From assembly GCA_958510875.1 (NCBI GenBank), contig OY294070.1, forward strand, positions 46,417,576 to 46,481,575: a stretch of DNA of 64,000 nucleotides, read 5' to 3'. Origin of the DNA: Endomychus coccineus. Lineage: Eukaryota; Arthropoda; Insecta; Coleoptera; Endomychidae. Below the pieces are notes generated by a model. That model saw only the letters and a list, made by a program, of their open reading frames with translations, was not told where the DNA came from and searched no databases. Position numbers and translations under genes: made by a program. Position 1 is the stretch's first letter. Each line of letters opens with the position of its first letter. Below, one piece after another: positions 43,670 through 53,743 of this stretch.

Positions 43670-44453
43670 TTACACTTCTTCCTCCTCTTCTTCTTCATTA
43701 TTTTCGATAGTGAGAGGAGGTAGAATCATCCTCTTTCCATTAAATAGCTTTTTTGATGGCGATGATGATGTTGACGTGGACGATGTTGAAGCCTCCACTT
43801 CGTCTTCATCGCCAATCATGTTAACGCCATATGTTTGGACAATCTTCTGCATAATCTTAAATTCTGCTTCGTTGTCCAGTTTTGTGCGGATGTATCTCAG
43901 AGGTAGGTTCCCCAATTTTCTTTTTAAAGTCGCCGCCCTCGGACAGTACGTTAAATTTAGGTGTACTCTGTCGCTCTTTACGTCGATAGATTTGACACCA
44001 TATCTGAAGAAACAAAAACATGTATTGAAACTCAAGAAAGCAACAAAACCATAGTCTGCGTATACAGTTGTTATGAATTTATAATAATTATAAATTGTAA
44101 GTAAATAATCATATCAAACATTTTTTTTCTTTTTTCTTTTTACTTGAAGGAATTATTTTCCAATAGTTCCAAGTACTAAAAAAAAAATAACCTATTGAAA
44201 TTAACAAATTCATAACATGTCTGCACATTTGATCAGAATATATATTGATTAAGACTTGGTGAAATATATAACATTTGTTATAAGAAATTAAAAAAAAAAT
44301 CAATAAATGAAAAAGTACTTACTGGAACGAATGTTTCAACACTACGTTCACCCAAGATATGGGGAAATTCACAGGATCTTCACTGAACACAACTATCGAG
44401 CATGGAACATTTGCCATTGTGAACTGATGTAGAATATTGAAGTTCCCTCTCAT
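43670..44453 (-). CDS. spliced two-exon gene, unknown function
   Basis: Exon 1 is 44453-44323 and exon 2 is 44003-43670. The intron (44322-44004) starts GTAAGT and ends TTTCTTCAG, and joining gives an uninterrupted frame across FQYGVKSIDVKS. A TATAAAA box at 44459-44453 lies on the first ATG, so transcription should start near 44430 and the second ATG (44417, MANVPCSIVVF) is the better start, giving 142 residues. The protein has DPVNFPISWVNVVLKHSF, TYCPRAATLKRKLGNLP, and ends in a Ser-rich and then poly-Glu tail. I do not recognise it. It converges on the capsid gene and diverges from polymerase B. Confidence 0.65.
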
Positions 44454-44885
44454 TTTATACAATATGTGGATCAAAACAAACTACGTCAATGCATACATTT
44501 TTCTATTAACAATTCTGAATCAGCGAACCGGTACTACACACATTAGATCCGTGTACTTTTCCAATGCATTTATTTATAATTCACGTAAGACGTAAAGGAT
44601 GATGCAATAACAACAACACGTTGCACACATTTATCGAATAGGATGCATTTATCTCTAACTTGTGTAACAACAACATGTATCAATTGCATGTATGCACGTG
44701 TACATTTTTATTTATGATGCAATCACATATGTTGTTTGCGGAATAGTTTTGCATATCAGCACATTTTACATAAAAATTTAGATTGACGTCAATCTGGATA
44801 TGTTTAAATAGCTGTGGCATGTGAACAACGATCACAGTTCGAGTTCGGTAGAAGCATCAAGTTCAAGTTAAAGTAAGTTCTTATT
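44454..44885. promoter_or_regulatory. divergent control region between the spliced gene and PolB
   Basis: 432 bases without an ORF. Toward PolB there is TTTAAATA at 44803-44810 and an initiator-like TCACAG about 29 bases on. Toward the spliced gene there is TATAAAA at 44459. The middle has several TGCATxxATTTAT and ACAACAACA-type repeats. Confidence 0.6.
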
Positions 44886-47800
44886 ATGGCCAGAACAAAC
44901 AATGGAACGAATTCCCATACACTTGATGGTGTTTCGATCGACATGGTTGTTTCAATTGAAATGGTGAGTAGATTAATTAAGACAAAAGATGAATATTTAA
45001 ATCAAATTGGTTTTTTAAAAAGGAATATTTTCAAATTGAAAAGAGCTCTAAGGAATAGATTAGATTGTATAAATAATTCTGCAGTTGTTGAATCTAATTT
45101 GACTATTTTGAAATATTACTTACAACAATTTAAATTGGAATTAAACAAAATTAATGCTAATCGGAAATTGATTTGGGAAGATATTGAATCTTGTTTCAAA
45201 AATCGTATAAAAACGGGGGCTATAATAAATTTGAAAATAAAGGAACCTCATGTTTTTTTCAAACAAGCATTTCGTATATTTGCAAATAGGATTAAGAAGG
45301 AAGTTCAAAATTCTCTTTTGAAAGTGAATACAACTTTTGTTGGATTATTTATCAAGCCGCAATCTGGTGAAACATCGATTAAACATTTCACCACTAAAAA
45401 TAATGTTATCGAATCAAGTACAAAATTGAAAGATTGGTATAAAGAGTTTGTGAGTGATAAACTTTTAACAAAACTTGAAGAATTTCAAGAAAGGGACAGT
45501 GGTTATGCCCTATTGGAGATTTGGTACTTGAAAGTTAACATAAATTGTTATAATCCAATAACTGTTGGGTTCGGTACTTACTTGAAATTGCCCAAATTTG
45601 TGAAAATTACTAAAAGTGTTATTAATATTGAAAATAATGATATTTATTGTTTCCTATGGTCAGTTGTAGCAGCACTTTTTCCAGCTCCAGCAAACAAAAA
45701 TATGAATAGAGTTTCTTCTTACCCTCATTTTAGTACAGTTTTAAAATATGAGGGTATCAATTTTCCAATTTCTTTGAGAGATATTTCAAAATTTGAATCG
45801 TTGAATAATTTGTCAATAAATATTTTTATTATACAAAATGAGAAGGAAGTTTTACCTTTGACTCTTAGTAAAACTGAATTCTCTTCAACTATCAATTTAC
45901 TTATGATTTGTAATGAAATGAATGAGGAAAATACAATTTACCATTTTACCTATATAAAAGATTTATCTCGATTGTTACATAAACAGGTGGGAAATGTAAA
46001 GAATAAAAAATACTTTTGTGGAAGATGTTTAAATCATTTTATAAGTCAAGAGAATCTGAACAAACATTCTGATGAATGTAAAGATGTAAACAACACAAAA
46101 ATTATTCTTCCAAAAGAGAACGATAAAATATTATCTTTCAAAAATTTTTCTCATAAAATTGAGGTTCCTTTTGTAATATATGCAGATTTGGAAAGTATTT
46201 TGATGAATCATACTGATAATACTATTTCCAATACCAGAAAATACCAAAAACATGAACCATTCAGTATCGCTTATTATTTAAAATGTTCCTATGATGACTC
46301 ATTGTCTAAATTTTCTTCTTATACTGGTCAAGATTGTCAAATCTGGTTTGTGAAACAACTGAAAGATATTGCTTTTGAACTGAAGGAAATATTTTCAAAT
46401 GTTGTACCTATAACAATGTCTTCACACGATAGATATACGTATGACACTTCAGTAATTTGTCACATTTGTGAAAAACCAATTTTATCTAGTGCAGAAAAGG
46501 TTAGAGATCACTGCCATTTCACTGGGAAATATCGAGGTCCTGCACATTCAAATTGTAATTTACAATTCAAAAATGTAAACACAATTCCTGTAATTTTCCA
46601 TAACCTCAGTGGATATGACAGTCATTTTATCATTAAACCTCTCAGTACGGAAATGAAAGGAAATTTGTCTCTCCTACCTGTTAATAAGGAGAAATATATT
46701 TCCTTTACAAAGTATGTTGAAGGATCCAATATATGTTTTAGGTTTCTTGATTCTTTTCGATTCATGCCGAGCAGTTTGGAAAAGTTGTCATCTTATTTGA
46801 ATGATGAACAAAAAATTGTAACAAAGAAATATTTTAATGAAATTGAAAAATTCAAATTGGTCACGAGGAAGGGTGTTTTTCCATATGAATACTTAGATTC
46901 ATGGGAAAAATTACAAGATGAAATTTTACCTTCTCGTGATAAATTTTATAGTAAATTAAGTCAGTCGGAAATTTCATTAAGCGATTATCAGCATGCTGAG
47001 AATGTTTGGAAGATTTTCAAAATTCAAAATTTAAGAGAATATTCAGAATTATACTTGAAAACGGATGTTTTGTTATTGACAGATATTTTTGAGAATTTTA
47101 GAAAGACTTGTTATAGTACATATGGTTTAGATAGTTTGCATTATTTCACTACTCCCGGTTTGGCATTTGACAGTTGTTTGAAAATAACACAGGTAAAATT
47201 GGAATTAATCACCGACGTGAATATGATTATGTTTATTGAGAAAGGAATCAGAGGAGGAATATCACAATGCTCAAACCGATATGGAAAAGCTAACAATAAA
47301 TATATGAATGAGTATAATTCTGAAGAAGAATCATCTTATTTAATGTATTTTGATGTTAACAATCTTTATGGTGCAGCAATGTGTTATCCTCTTCCAACTG
47401 GAGATTTTACGTGGGTAGCAGTTGATAATATTTCTACAGAAAACATTCTCAATATAAGTGATACTAGTGAAATTGGATATATTTTGGAAGTAGATCTTCA
47501 TTATCCTGAAAGTTTGTTCAATTATCATAAAGATTTACCTCTTTGCCCTCAACATTTAGTTCCACCTGTAGCTATTTCGGAAATTCCAAAATTGTTAACT
47601 ACTTTATATAATAAAGAAAAATATGTGATTCATTATAGAAATTTACAGCAAGTTCTCAAATTGGGATTGAAACTGCAGAAAGTTCATCGTTGCTTGAAAT
47701 TCAGACAATCTCAATGGTTAAAGAAATATATAGATCTCAATACCAATTTGAGAAAACAAAGTTCGAATGATTTTGAAAAGAATTTTTGTAAACTAATGAA

Positions 47801-48650
47801 TAACGCTCCTTTTGGAAAAACTATAGAAAATGTGAGAAAATATAAAGATGTGAAATTGGTAACTAGATGGAAAGGGAGGTATGGGGCAAATTATTACATT
47901 TCTCAACCAAATTGCGATAACGTTACAATTTTTGGGGAAAACATGATATTAATTGAAATGAAAAGATTAAAAGTGTATTTTAATAAGCCCATATACGCAG
48001 GTATGGCAATTTTGGATATTTCAAAAACTATTTTATATGATTTTCATTATAATTACATCAGAGAAAAATTTCAAAACAATGTTAAATTATTGTACACTGA
48101 TACTGATAGTTTAATATATCAATTTTATGTTGATGATATTTACGAATGTATCAAGCATGATATTCATATGTTTGATACGTCAGACTATCAACCTAACAAT
48201 GTTTATAATATTCCTCTTTGTAATAAAAAGGTGATAGGACTAATGAAGGATGAAAACAATGGTATTATCATGACTGAATTCATTGGGTTGCGTTCCAAAC
48301 TGTATTGTTTCAAACTAAATTCTGATAAAAATGAAAAACTTAAGAAAATTGCAAAATTAGTTGAAAATAAGTACAGTCAAAATTTTATTGAACAATTTGA
48401 TTCAAATTTTGGAATTACAAAAAAAGCAAAGGGTATAACATCAGCATCATTACGACGAATAACTTTTGAAGATTATTATAACTGTTTAATGCATAAAACA
48501 AATGTAGATGTCGTACAAAATATGATTGTTTCAAAAAAACATGAGGTATTTACTGTTAATCAAATTAAAACTGCTCTAAATCCCTTTGACGATAAAAGGA
48601 TTGTGAATTATGTATATACAGATACTATTCCATGGGGATTTAATGATTAA
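44886..48650 (+). CDS. protein-primed DNA polymerase B
   Basis: 1,254 residues, intact. The N-terminal part has the [16 protein letters not shown]...NLSINIFII block common to Polinton polymerases. A C2H2-type finger ([23 protein letters not shown]) lies near residue 380. The exonuclease has YADLESIL (about 431) and [11 protein letters not shown] (about 571). Between them is CHICEKPI...[23 protein letters not shown] (about 524-555), an endonuclease VII-like HNH module. The polymerase has [13 protein letters not shown] (motif A, about 820), [14 protein letters not shown] (motif B, about 972) and [13 protein letters not shown] (motif C, about 1069). It copies the element from a protein primer at the TIR ends. 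All catalytic residues look intact. Confidence 0.95.
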   Translation: MARTNNGTNSHTLDGVSIDMVVSIEMVSRLIKTKDEYLNQIGFLKRNIFKLKRALRNRLDCINNSAVVESNLTILKYYLQQFKLELNKINANRKLIWEDIESCFKNRIKTGAIINLKIKEPHVFFKQAFRIFANRIKKEVQNSLLKVNTTFVGLFIKPQSGETSIKHFTTKNNVIESSTKLKDWYKEFVSDKLLTKLEEFQERDSGYALLEIWYLKVNINCYNPITVGFGTYLKLPKFVKITKSVINIENNDIYCFLWSVVAALFPAPANKNMNRVSSYPHFSTVLKYEGINFPISLRDISKFESLNNLSINIFIIQNEKEVLPLTLSKTEFSSTINLLMICNEMNEENTIYHFTYIKDLSRLLHKQVGNVKNKKYFCGRCLNHFISQENLNKHSDECKDVNNTKIILPKENDKILSFKNFSHKIEVPFVIYADLESILMNHTDNTISNTRKYQKHEPFSIAYYLKCSYDDSLSKFSSYTGQDCQIWFVKQLKDIAFELKEIFSNVVPITMSSHDRYTYDTSVICHICEKPILSSAEKVRDHCHFTGKYRGPAHSNCNLQFKNVNTIPVIFHNLSGYDSHFIIKPLSTEMKGNLSLLPVNKEKYISFTKYVEGSNICFRFLDSFRFMPSSLEKLSSYLNDEQKIVTKKYFNEIEKFKLVTRKGVFPYEYLDSWEKLQDEILPSRDKFYSKLSQSEISLSDYQHAENVWKIFKIQNLREYSELYLKTDVLLLTDIFENFRKTCYSTYGLDSLHYFTTPGLAFDSCLKITQVKLELITDVNMIMFIEKGIRGGISQCSNRYGKANNKYMNEYNSEEESSYLMYFDVNNLYGAAMCYPLPTGDFTWVAVDNISTENILNISDTSEIGYILEVDLHYPESLFNYHKDLPLCPQHLVPPVAISEIPKLLTTLYNKEKYVIHYRNLQQVLKLGLKLQKVHRCLKFRQSQWLKKYIDLNTNLRKQSSNDFEKNFCKLMNNAPFGKTIENVRKYKDVKLVTRWKGRYGANYYISQPNCDNVTIFGENMILIEMKRLKVYFNKPIYAGMAILDISKTILYDFHYNYIREKFQNNVKLLYTDTDSLIYQFYVDDIYECIKHDIHMFDTSDYQPNNVYNIPLCNKKVIGLMKDENNGIIMTEFIGLRSKLYCFKLNSDKNEKLKKIAKLVENKYSQNFIEQFDSNFGITKKAKGITSASLRRITFEDYYNCLMHKTNVDVVQNMIVSKKHEVFTVNQIKTALNPFDDKRIVNYVYTDTIPWGFND

Positions 48651-48791
48651 TGATTTGTTGAAACATCTTTTGTCTTGGTTATCTCTCTCTCACTGTAATA
48701 ACAATAACAACAATATAGAATGTAAGATTTTTTATTATTTTTGAATAAGTTTATTGTTATTATACGTTTTTTTTTTTTTTTTTTCTTGTAG

Positions 48792-49372
48792 AATAGTTCT
48801 GTGATTATTCAACCTAAATTCATTGAAATTGGAGAATTCTTTGAAAAAAGTAAAAAGGTATTTTTGTTTTATTACAATTTTATATGCATCTCTAATTTCT
48901 TTTCTTTCTTTCTCTCTCTCAGATTGATAAATTGGAAGAAATTTGTCTTAATAGAGAACGAGCAGGTAATAATAATATTGGTTATTTGAAACAAATCAGG
49001 AAAATTAGGCCACATCAGCTGCAAAAAAATTTGAATGGGACAAATTATTGCTACTTTTGTCAAAAATATTTCTGCTACTGCACCAATTCACTTTATCAAC
49101 ACGGAGTTGTTTCTGTTGATAATAATAATATCGACAATCTAAAGGAAGAAGAGAGAAAATATATTATTAATCATTTTTCTGGAGATGGTGATAAAGATCT
49201 TGAGGAACTAACTGAAAACCAGAGGAAACAAGTAGAGTTGCATAATTTTATGAAAAATTTGTTGTGTTCCAACTGCTACAAATTCAGTTGCATTTGTCAA
49301 ATTCAAAAGACAATAGACGTTCTCGTTGATGAATTACTGTGTAAGGAGGAAATGAAAGATTCCCCCTTCTAA
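48792..49372 (+). CDS. spliced Cys-rich protein, 5' exon unresolved
   Basis: Two exons can be read. The first, 48792-48857 (NSSVIIQPKFIEIGEFFEKSKK), follows a T-rich tract ending TTGTAG and is followed by GTATTT. The second, 48923-49372, follows TCTCTCTCAG. They join in frame. The second exon has two similar Cys clusters, CYFCQKYFCYC and CSNCYKFSCIC, spaced like zinc ribbons, with an acidic helical stretch between. No ATG exists in the first visible exon, so at least one upstream exon must lie between 48651 and 48775 or within the PolB transcript. I do not recognise the protein. Confidence 0.55.
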
Positions 49373-49429
49373 CATCAATCAAAAGTCTATATATTTTCGG
49401 TTTATCAAAACACACAATTATTTTTTGTT

Positions 49430-49687
49430 ATGATAATATACAATAGAGATCAATTAAAAGAACTACGTTATAAGTTTGTTGGTAATGTAGCAGATCATTT
49501 ATTTTTGTATCAAAGACAACCCTTTTTGGATGAGGAATGGATATTAATGGAGGAAAGATATAAACAGCCTAAAGAAAATGACATAATTGGAAAAGACCAT
49601 TATCGATGGGTGAAATCAAATAATAATTACAATAAGAATATTTGGAACTATTACAATTCCAGAAACAAGAGGAAGAATCAAAATTAA
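49430..49687 (+). CDS. small unknown Polinton protein
   Basis: 85 residues from MIIYNRDQLKELRYKF, with a Trp/Tyr/Asn-rich C-terminal half ending in basic residues. Not recognised. It lies between two other rightward genes and has a TATATATTTTCGG-type AT-rich leader about 40 bases upstream. Confidence 0.5.
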   Translation: MIIYNRDQLKELRYKFVGNVADHLFLYQRQPFLDEEWILMEERYKQPKENDIIGKDHYRWVKSNNNYNKNIWNYYNSRNKRKNQN

Positions 49688-49741
49688 CGATCATTAAATG
49701 AAAATTCGTATAAAGTAATAATAACCAATCAGTTTGTGAGG

Positions 49742-50413
49742 ATGTCGTCGTCGTCGTTGTCATTGTCCCAGTTATACAACAGTTTTGTTCGCAGTGTGCT
49801 AACCAGCGTTTACGATGCAAAAAAATTCGTAAACGTATGTTGTCCGAGTTTGATGAAATATGTGGAAAAATTACAATTACCATCTGAAAATTGGTTAATC
49901 GCTGGAGAATTTATAACGTTCATTATTGGAGCAGCAACAGTAGTCACCTCAACCAATTGTGGTCATGTGGATATTTTATATTTCGGAGGAGATTTCGATC
50001 CACCTGAAGAAGATTGGAAGATAATTGATATGAATGTTGAAAACGAATTCATATATCAACATAGAAGATTGAATTTTTCGTTACACCAAATTTCAGGTAT
50101 CGTTCCAAAACCAAGATCTTACCTACTAGATTGTTTCAGAGTGCTACAACGATCTGAAATTGATTTTTATCGGATTGCACTTTTACCATACAGGTGTGAA
50201 ATAATGGATCTGCGTAACATACGGAAAGATACTCCCAATTCCTTTGACGTTAAGGTGCTTCAAATGCTTTGTGGGAGAAAGGGTGAAGACAACTACAAAA
50301 AAAGTTCAACACATCCACCACCACCACCACCACCACCACCACCAACATTACAAATTTTGTGTTTCAACGTTCTCTTTCAAAATTTCGATTATATCAAAGA
50401 AATATGCCAGTAA
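49742..50413 (+). CDS. unknown Polinton protein with proline run
   Basis: 224 residues from the ATG at 49742 (MSSSSLSLSQLYNSF). The middle has ENWLIAGEFITFIIGAATV, then HVDILYFGGDFDPPEEDW, a hydrophobic strand pattern with acidic residues that loosely recalls nucleotidyltransferase folds, but I cannot support that. A CCA microsatellite (50316-50343) encodes ten prolines near the C-terminus. It overlaps the next small ORF by ten bases (TATGCCAGTAA). Confidence 0.55.
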   Translation: MSSSSLSLSQLYNSFVRSVLTSVYDAKKFVNVCCPSLMKYVEKLQLPSENWLIAGEFITFIIGAATVVTSTNCGHVDILYFGGDFDPPEEDWKIIDMNVENEFIYQHRRLNFSLHQISGIVPKPRSYLLDCFRVLQRSEIDFYRIALLPYRCEIMDLRNIRKDTPNSFDVKVLQMLCGRKGEDNYKKSSTHPPPPPPPPPPTLQILCFNVLFQNFDYIKEICQ

Positions 50414-50544
50414 CAATAAAACTAAAGTGTCTCACATGCAAAGGTGAATCAGACATTTCCATGTATTGTCTTCATACTTTGACTATAAAGAATAAAAAAA
50501 CTGTGTATTATGATAGTGCGTGTGTGTACGCTTTTGTGTTATGA
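50404..50544 (+). CDS. short Cys-containing ORF, DUF5679-like remnant
   Basis: 46 codons starting MPVTIKLKCLTCKGESDIS. The KCLTCK opening resembles a small zinc protein common in Polintons and adintoviruses, but the second Cys pair is missing, so it may be a shortened copy. Its ATG overlaps the stop of the preceding gene. Confidence 0.4.
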   Translation: MPVTIKLKCLTCKGESDISMYCLHTLTIKNKKTVYYDSACVYAFVL

Positions 50545-50697
50545 CATTAATTTAAAGTTTGTAAACCCTATTAACATAAACATAGATATAATATTAGTGT
50601 GTAAGTGTAAAATCAAACAATTATCATTATTATTATTACTTATCACTGAAAATATAAATCTTCTCAAGTTTTAGTTAACTTTAAAGATACTGTAGTT

Positions 50698-50734
<37 letters not shown>
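50698..50734. repeat. (TAG)n microsatellite
   Basis: About twelve TAG triplets between small genes of the Polinton, ending 33 bases before the next ATG. Probably replication slippage. Confidence 0.85.
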
Positions 50735-50735
<1 letters not shown>

Positions 50736-50766
50736 TACGTTCTCAATCAATCACACAGAAAACAAA

Positions 50767-50988
50767 ATGGAACAATTTGTATTGGAATATCTCAAAAACC
50801 TTGAGACGTACAAATTAAGAAGTTTATGGAATCAAATACCAAAACACATTCAATCTGAATTATATGAATTTATGGTACCATGTACGGAACATTATAAATT
50901 TTCCAGTGGAAATGATGAAATTGATGGACCTGTACCTCCTAAAATTAGATGTCCACTTTGTATTAAAGATTGGAAAACTAAAATCTAA
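50767..50988 (+). CDS. small unknown Polinton protein, CPLC motif
   Basis: 73 residues, MEQFVLEYLKNLETYKLRSLWNQIP at the start, helical in character, with a single RCPLCIKDW pair near the end. Not recognised. It is followed by a possible intron reaching the acceptor TTCTTCTTTTACAG at about 51090, so the transcript may continue into the next ORF. Confidence 0.45.
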   Translation: MEQFVLEYLKNLETYKLRSLWNQIPKHIQSELYEFMVPCTEHYKFSSGNDEIDGPVPPKIRCPLCIKDWKTKI

Positions 50989-51092
50989 ACATCATAATCA
51001 AAACCTACTCACAACGTTAAACAGTAAGTTTCACACGAATTATTTATTAATATATAATAAAAAAAATTGTTTTTTTCTTCTTTTACAGTAAT

Positions 51093-51299
51093 ATGAGTAG
51101 AGGCAGCAACCTCAGTTATGGAAAGCAACTTCAACGATTGAATCAACTTAACAAAGAAATGGAAATTATGAGGGAACGTATCAAGAATCATCATGTTAAA
51201 GAACGACTTGACCAATGGACTCTCAAATATGAAAAACTTAAAAAACATATTATATTCGAGTCTGTAACTAAAAGTTTCTCTGAAATAAAAATACAATAG
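51093..51299 (+). CDS. small coiled-coil protein
   Basis: 68 residues rich in Lys, Glu, Leu and Arg with heptad-like spacing (LNQLNKEMEIMRERIKNHHVKERLDQW). The ATG lies three bases after a splice-acceptor-like TTTTACAG, so it may be the second exon of the upstream gene or start its own transcript. Unknown function. Confidence 0.45.
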   Translation: MSRGSNLSYGKQLQRLNQLNKEMEIMRERIKNHHVKERLDQWTLKYEKLKKHIIFESVTKSFSEIKIQ

Positions 51300-51418
51300 A
51301 ATGTTTACATTTCTTTATTATTTAAAAACCTAACAATACAGTTTTTTAAAACATCTTTAAGTTAATTACATAACAAAAAGTTATCAATGTATCTCATCCA
51401 AATTATCACTAAAGTACA

Positions 51419-51577
51419 TTATTCAGTCTTTTGGGTAGTTATATTCGATCTTTTCGGGTGTTTCTCACCATAGATTCTCTTTACATAATTTTCATGTGCA
51501 CAAGGAAAACATTCCAGATTAGGATGGTCTGTTTCACCGCCACATTTTTTACACTTATATTCTACCGGGATTGGCAT
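51419..51577 (-). CDS. small zinc-ribbon protein on the opposite strand
   Basis: 52 codons from MPIPVEYKCKKCGGETDHPNLECFPCAHENY to QKTE. Two Cys pairs (CKKC and CFPC) with a spacing of 14 fit a small zinc ribbon, and the tail is basic. It is the only leftward gene at this end of the Polinton. Function unknown. Confidence 0.5.
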   Translation of the reverse strand: MPIPVEYKCKKCGGETDHPNLECFPCAHENYVKRIYGEKHPKRSNITTQKTE

Positions 51578-51660
51578 TATTTCAAATTAGACTGTTTATA
51601 CTAGTTTAAATTCAAACCTTCTAACTTAAGCAGAATGAATTTCCTTTCCAATTATTCAAC

Positions 51661-51837
51661 AATTTATGAAAAATAAAATGGAGACAACAAAGATATTTGA
51701 AACATGTACGTACATCTATGAATCGACAAGTAGAACTAATTTTAGAACAATTTATAAAAAAAATAAAATGAAGACAACAAAGATATTTGAAACATGTACG
51801 TACATCTATGAATCAACAAGTAGAACTAATTTTAGAA
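51661..51837. repeat. 88-bp tandem duplication, right end of the Polinton
   Basis: Two near-identical units containing GACAACAAAGATATTTGAAA and CGTACATCTATGAATC. They lie just inside the right TIR and are unrelated to the left subterminal repeats. Confidence 0.75.
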
Positions 51838-51867
51838 TGCAGATTACTCTGAAAATAGTAAGTAGAA

Positions 51868-52139
51868 ATAAAAAAATCACCTTGAAATTATTATGGGCGA
51901 GGCTAGGCTCACCTTTACCTACTATCAAGGTGACATTAATTAGACCCACGTGAGGCGGGCACACCCTCTGGTCATTGACGACCACTTCTTCAGCAAAGGA
52001 GCCTCTGGTCATTGACGACAACTTCTTCAGCAAAGGAGCCTCTGGTCATTGACGACAAAACACAAGAAGTTGGGGTTGGTGGACACAGGCGGATGGACAT
52101 GCCATCGAAGTGTCACAGTATCCCGCTTGATATACTACT
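51868..52139 (-). repeat. right terminal inverted repeat of the Polinton
   Basis: The reverse complement of 35235-35506, 272 bases, without a mismatch found by eye. It ends ...GATATACTACT and abuts the right target duplication. Confidence 0.93.
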
Positions 52140-52145
52140 GATATA
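52140..52145. repeat. target site duplication, right copy
   Basis: GATATA, identical to 35229-35234. Confidence 0.9.
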
Positions 52146-53743
52146 GGTCTACATGCAGTTTCGTCTTGGTTGCTTTTCTTGGGTTTTCCAATAAGGAGTA
52201 GTCTGCTATGTTTCCATATGTCGGGGAACTTCCCGTCTGTTAGAATGTTGTTATACATCCGCTGGTATACCTCCGGACAATTTTTCATGGTTATTTTTAT
52301 CACCTCGGGTGGAATACCGTCTGGTCCTGGGGCTTTCCTTGTTTTAATTTTTTCGGCTGCTGCAATTATTTCTGCAATTGTAAATCGGGGTATCTCCTCT
52401 CTGCCTACTCCATATACCCACTGCACCTTAGGTTTTAGCGGGAATAATTCAGTGACTATTCGTTCCTGTTCGTCGTCTGTCATATATTCAGTTTTATGGT
52501 GAATTTTAAGTTTCTTATTCATGATTTTGTACGCTGTCCCATAAATGTCATCATTTAGTTCTTGAATTAATGTATCCCAGCACTTCCCTTTAGACCTGTT
52601 TATCTCTTTACCGAGTTCCTTCTTTGCCTGCTTGTAGAGTCGTTCCTTTACCTCCTTTTCCTCTTGTCTTCCTTGCCTTTTGTTCTCTCTTCATTCTCAT
52701 ACACTTCTTTCTTGCTGCCGCAATTTGGTCGTTCCACCAGTACACCGGTCTTTTATTGTATTTTATTGTTTTCAGAGTTTCTCTACATGTGTTTTCCAGG
52801 ATTTCCACCATCTTGTTCGGAGGTATATCCGTATTGATGCTAGCTATATGCTTCTTGAAGGCTTTCAATACATGCTTCTCATTTATACTTATGTTGTCCC
52901 ACATACTTCTTACTGTTTCAGCATTTTTATCATATGTATCTGCGAGCTCATAGCAAATATAGTGATGTAGGCTCATGCTTTCATCATCTAGGACTTTCCA
53001 GTTTTTTATTTTCTGTATATTTTCCTCGTCAGTGATGGTTAGGTCCAAGATTAACGTGGAACCTCGTCTAGTGAACGTGGGCTTATCCCCCTGGTTTGCA
53101 ACCATCCAGCCATTCTGGCTCAGCCATTCAGATACTATATCCCCCCTTTCATTTTCTTGGCTGTCATTCCAGACGTAGGACCTGGCGTTGAAGTCTCCAG
53201 CTATAATCAGAGTTTTGGTCTGTCTCAATGTATTTCTCCTTATGTCGTTTAATGTCTGTATGTATTGATTGGTGGTGACGTTTGGGGATATATAACAGCT
53301 ATATATGACATAGTTTTCTAACTCTATCCAAACTGCACCTTTACAGCTTCCTTGGTTGTAAATTTTCAGCTTGCTATTATACAGAGCGATAGCTGCCTTT
53401 ACTGCAGAGTTGATTATCCAATTATCAGTTTCCGATAGGCGTTCATTTGGTTCACTAGCTATTACTATGTCATATTTACTACTCACTGCCTCATGATTAG
53501 CGAGGTCGTGGGCTGCTCGACACGTTCCAAGGTTTATTTGTGGGCATCTGATCATATCCGTATAGGTTGACCGCTCTTGCCCCTGTTTTTATCCGGTCTA
53601 CATCTACAGCTACTCTCAAGTTCTTCCAGCATATGATGAAATTTGTTCATAAATGTTGTCGTATTTCTCACTATATACTTCCGTATGTATGCATTATCGT
53701 GTGCTACTCTAATGCTCCCTAAGAATGTTTGCAGTACTTTCAT
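52146..53743 (-). pseudogene. element D ORF2, endonuclease and start of RT
   Basis: ORF2 starts at an ATG that overlaps the ORF1 stop as ATGA (53743-53740). The opening MKVLQTFLGSIRVAHDNA is followed by about 190 bases and then a second copy-like opening, PQINLGTCRAAHDLANHEAV, which suggests a partial duplication or insertion. The endonuclease has IASEPNE with the catalytic Glu, IIAGDFNARSYVW and LDLTITD, but the final block reads SMSLHHYICY where the family has Ser-Asp-His, so a key Asp is missing. A one-base shift at about 52630 precedes the RT start (RKAPGPDGIPPEV, LLLIGKPKK, CRPI). The Polinton interrupts right after CRPI. Confidence 0.85.

Larger units (their letters stand above)
35235..52139. 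mobile_element. complete Polinton/Maverick (adintovirus-like)
   Basis: 16,905 bases bounded by 272-base inverted repeats beginning AGTAGTATATC and by a perfect GATATA duplication. It encodes the hallmark set: DDE integrase, A32-type packaging ATPase, adenain-like protease, minor and major capsid proteins and protein-primed polymerase B, plus a PLA2 protein and a block of small genes. Length, termini and gene order all fit Polintons, which replicate DNA with their own polymerase and are thought able to form virions. The TIRs match base for base by eye, which implies recent insertion. Confidence 0.96.

Noticed and set aside
49742..50413. Nucleotidyltransferase call for the 224-residue Polinton protein
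   Set aside because: A GE...DILYF pattern is suggestive, but the required Gly-Ser and paired Asp motifs are not clearly present.
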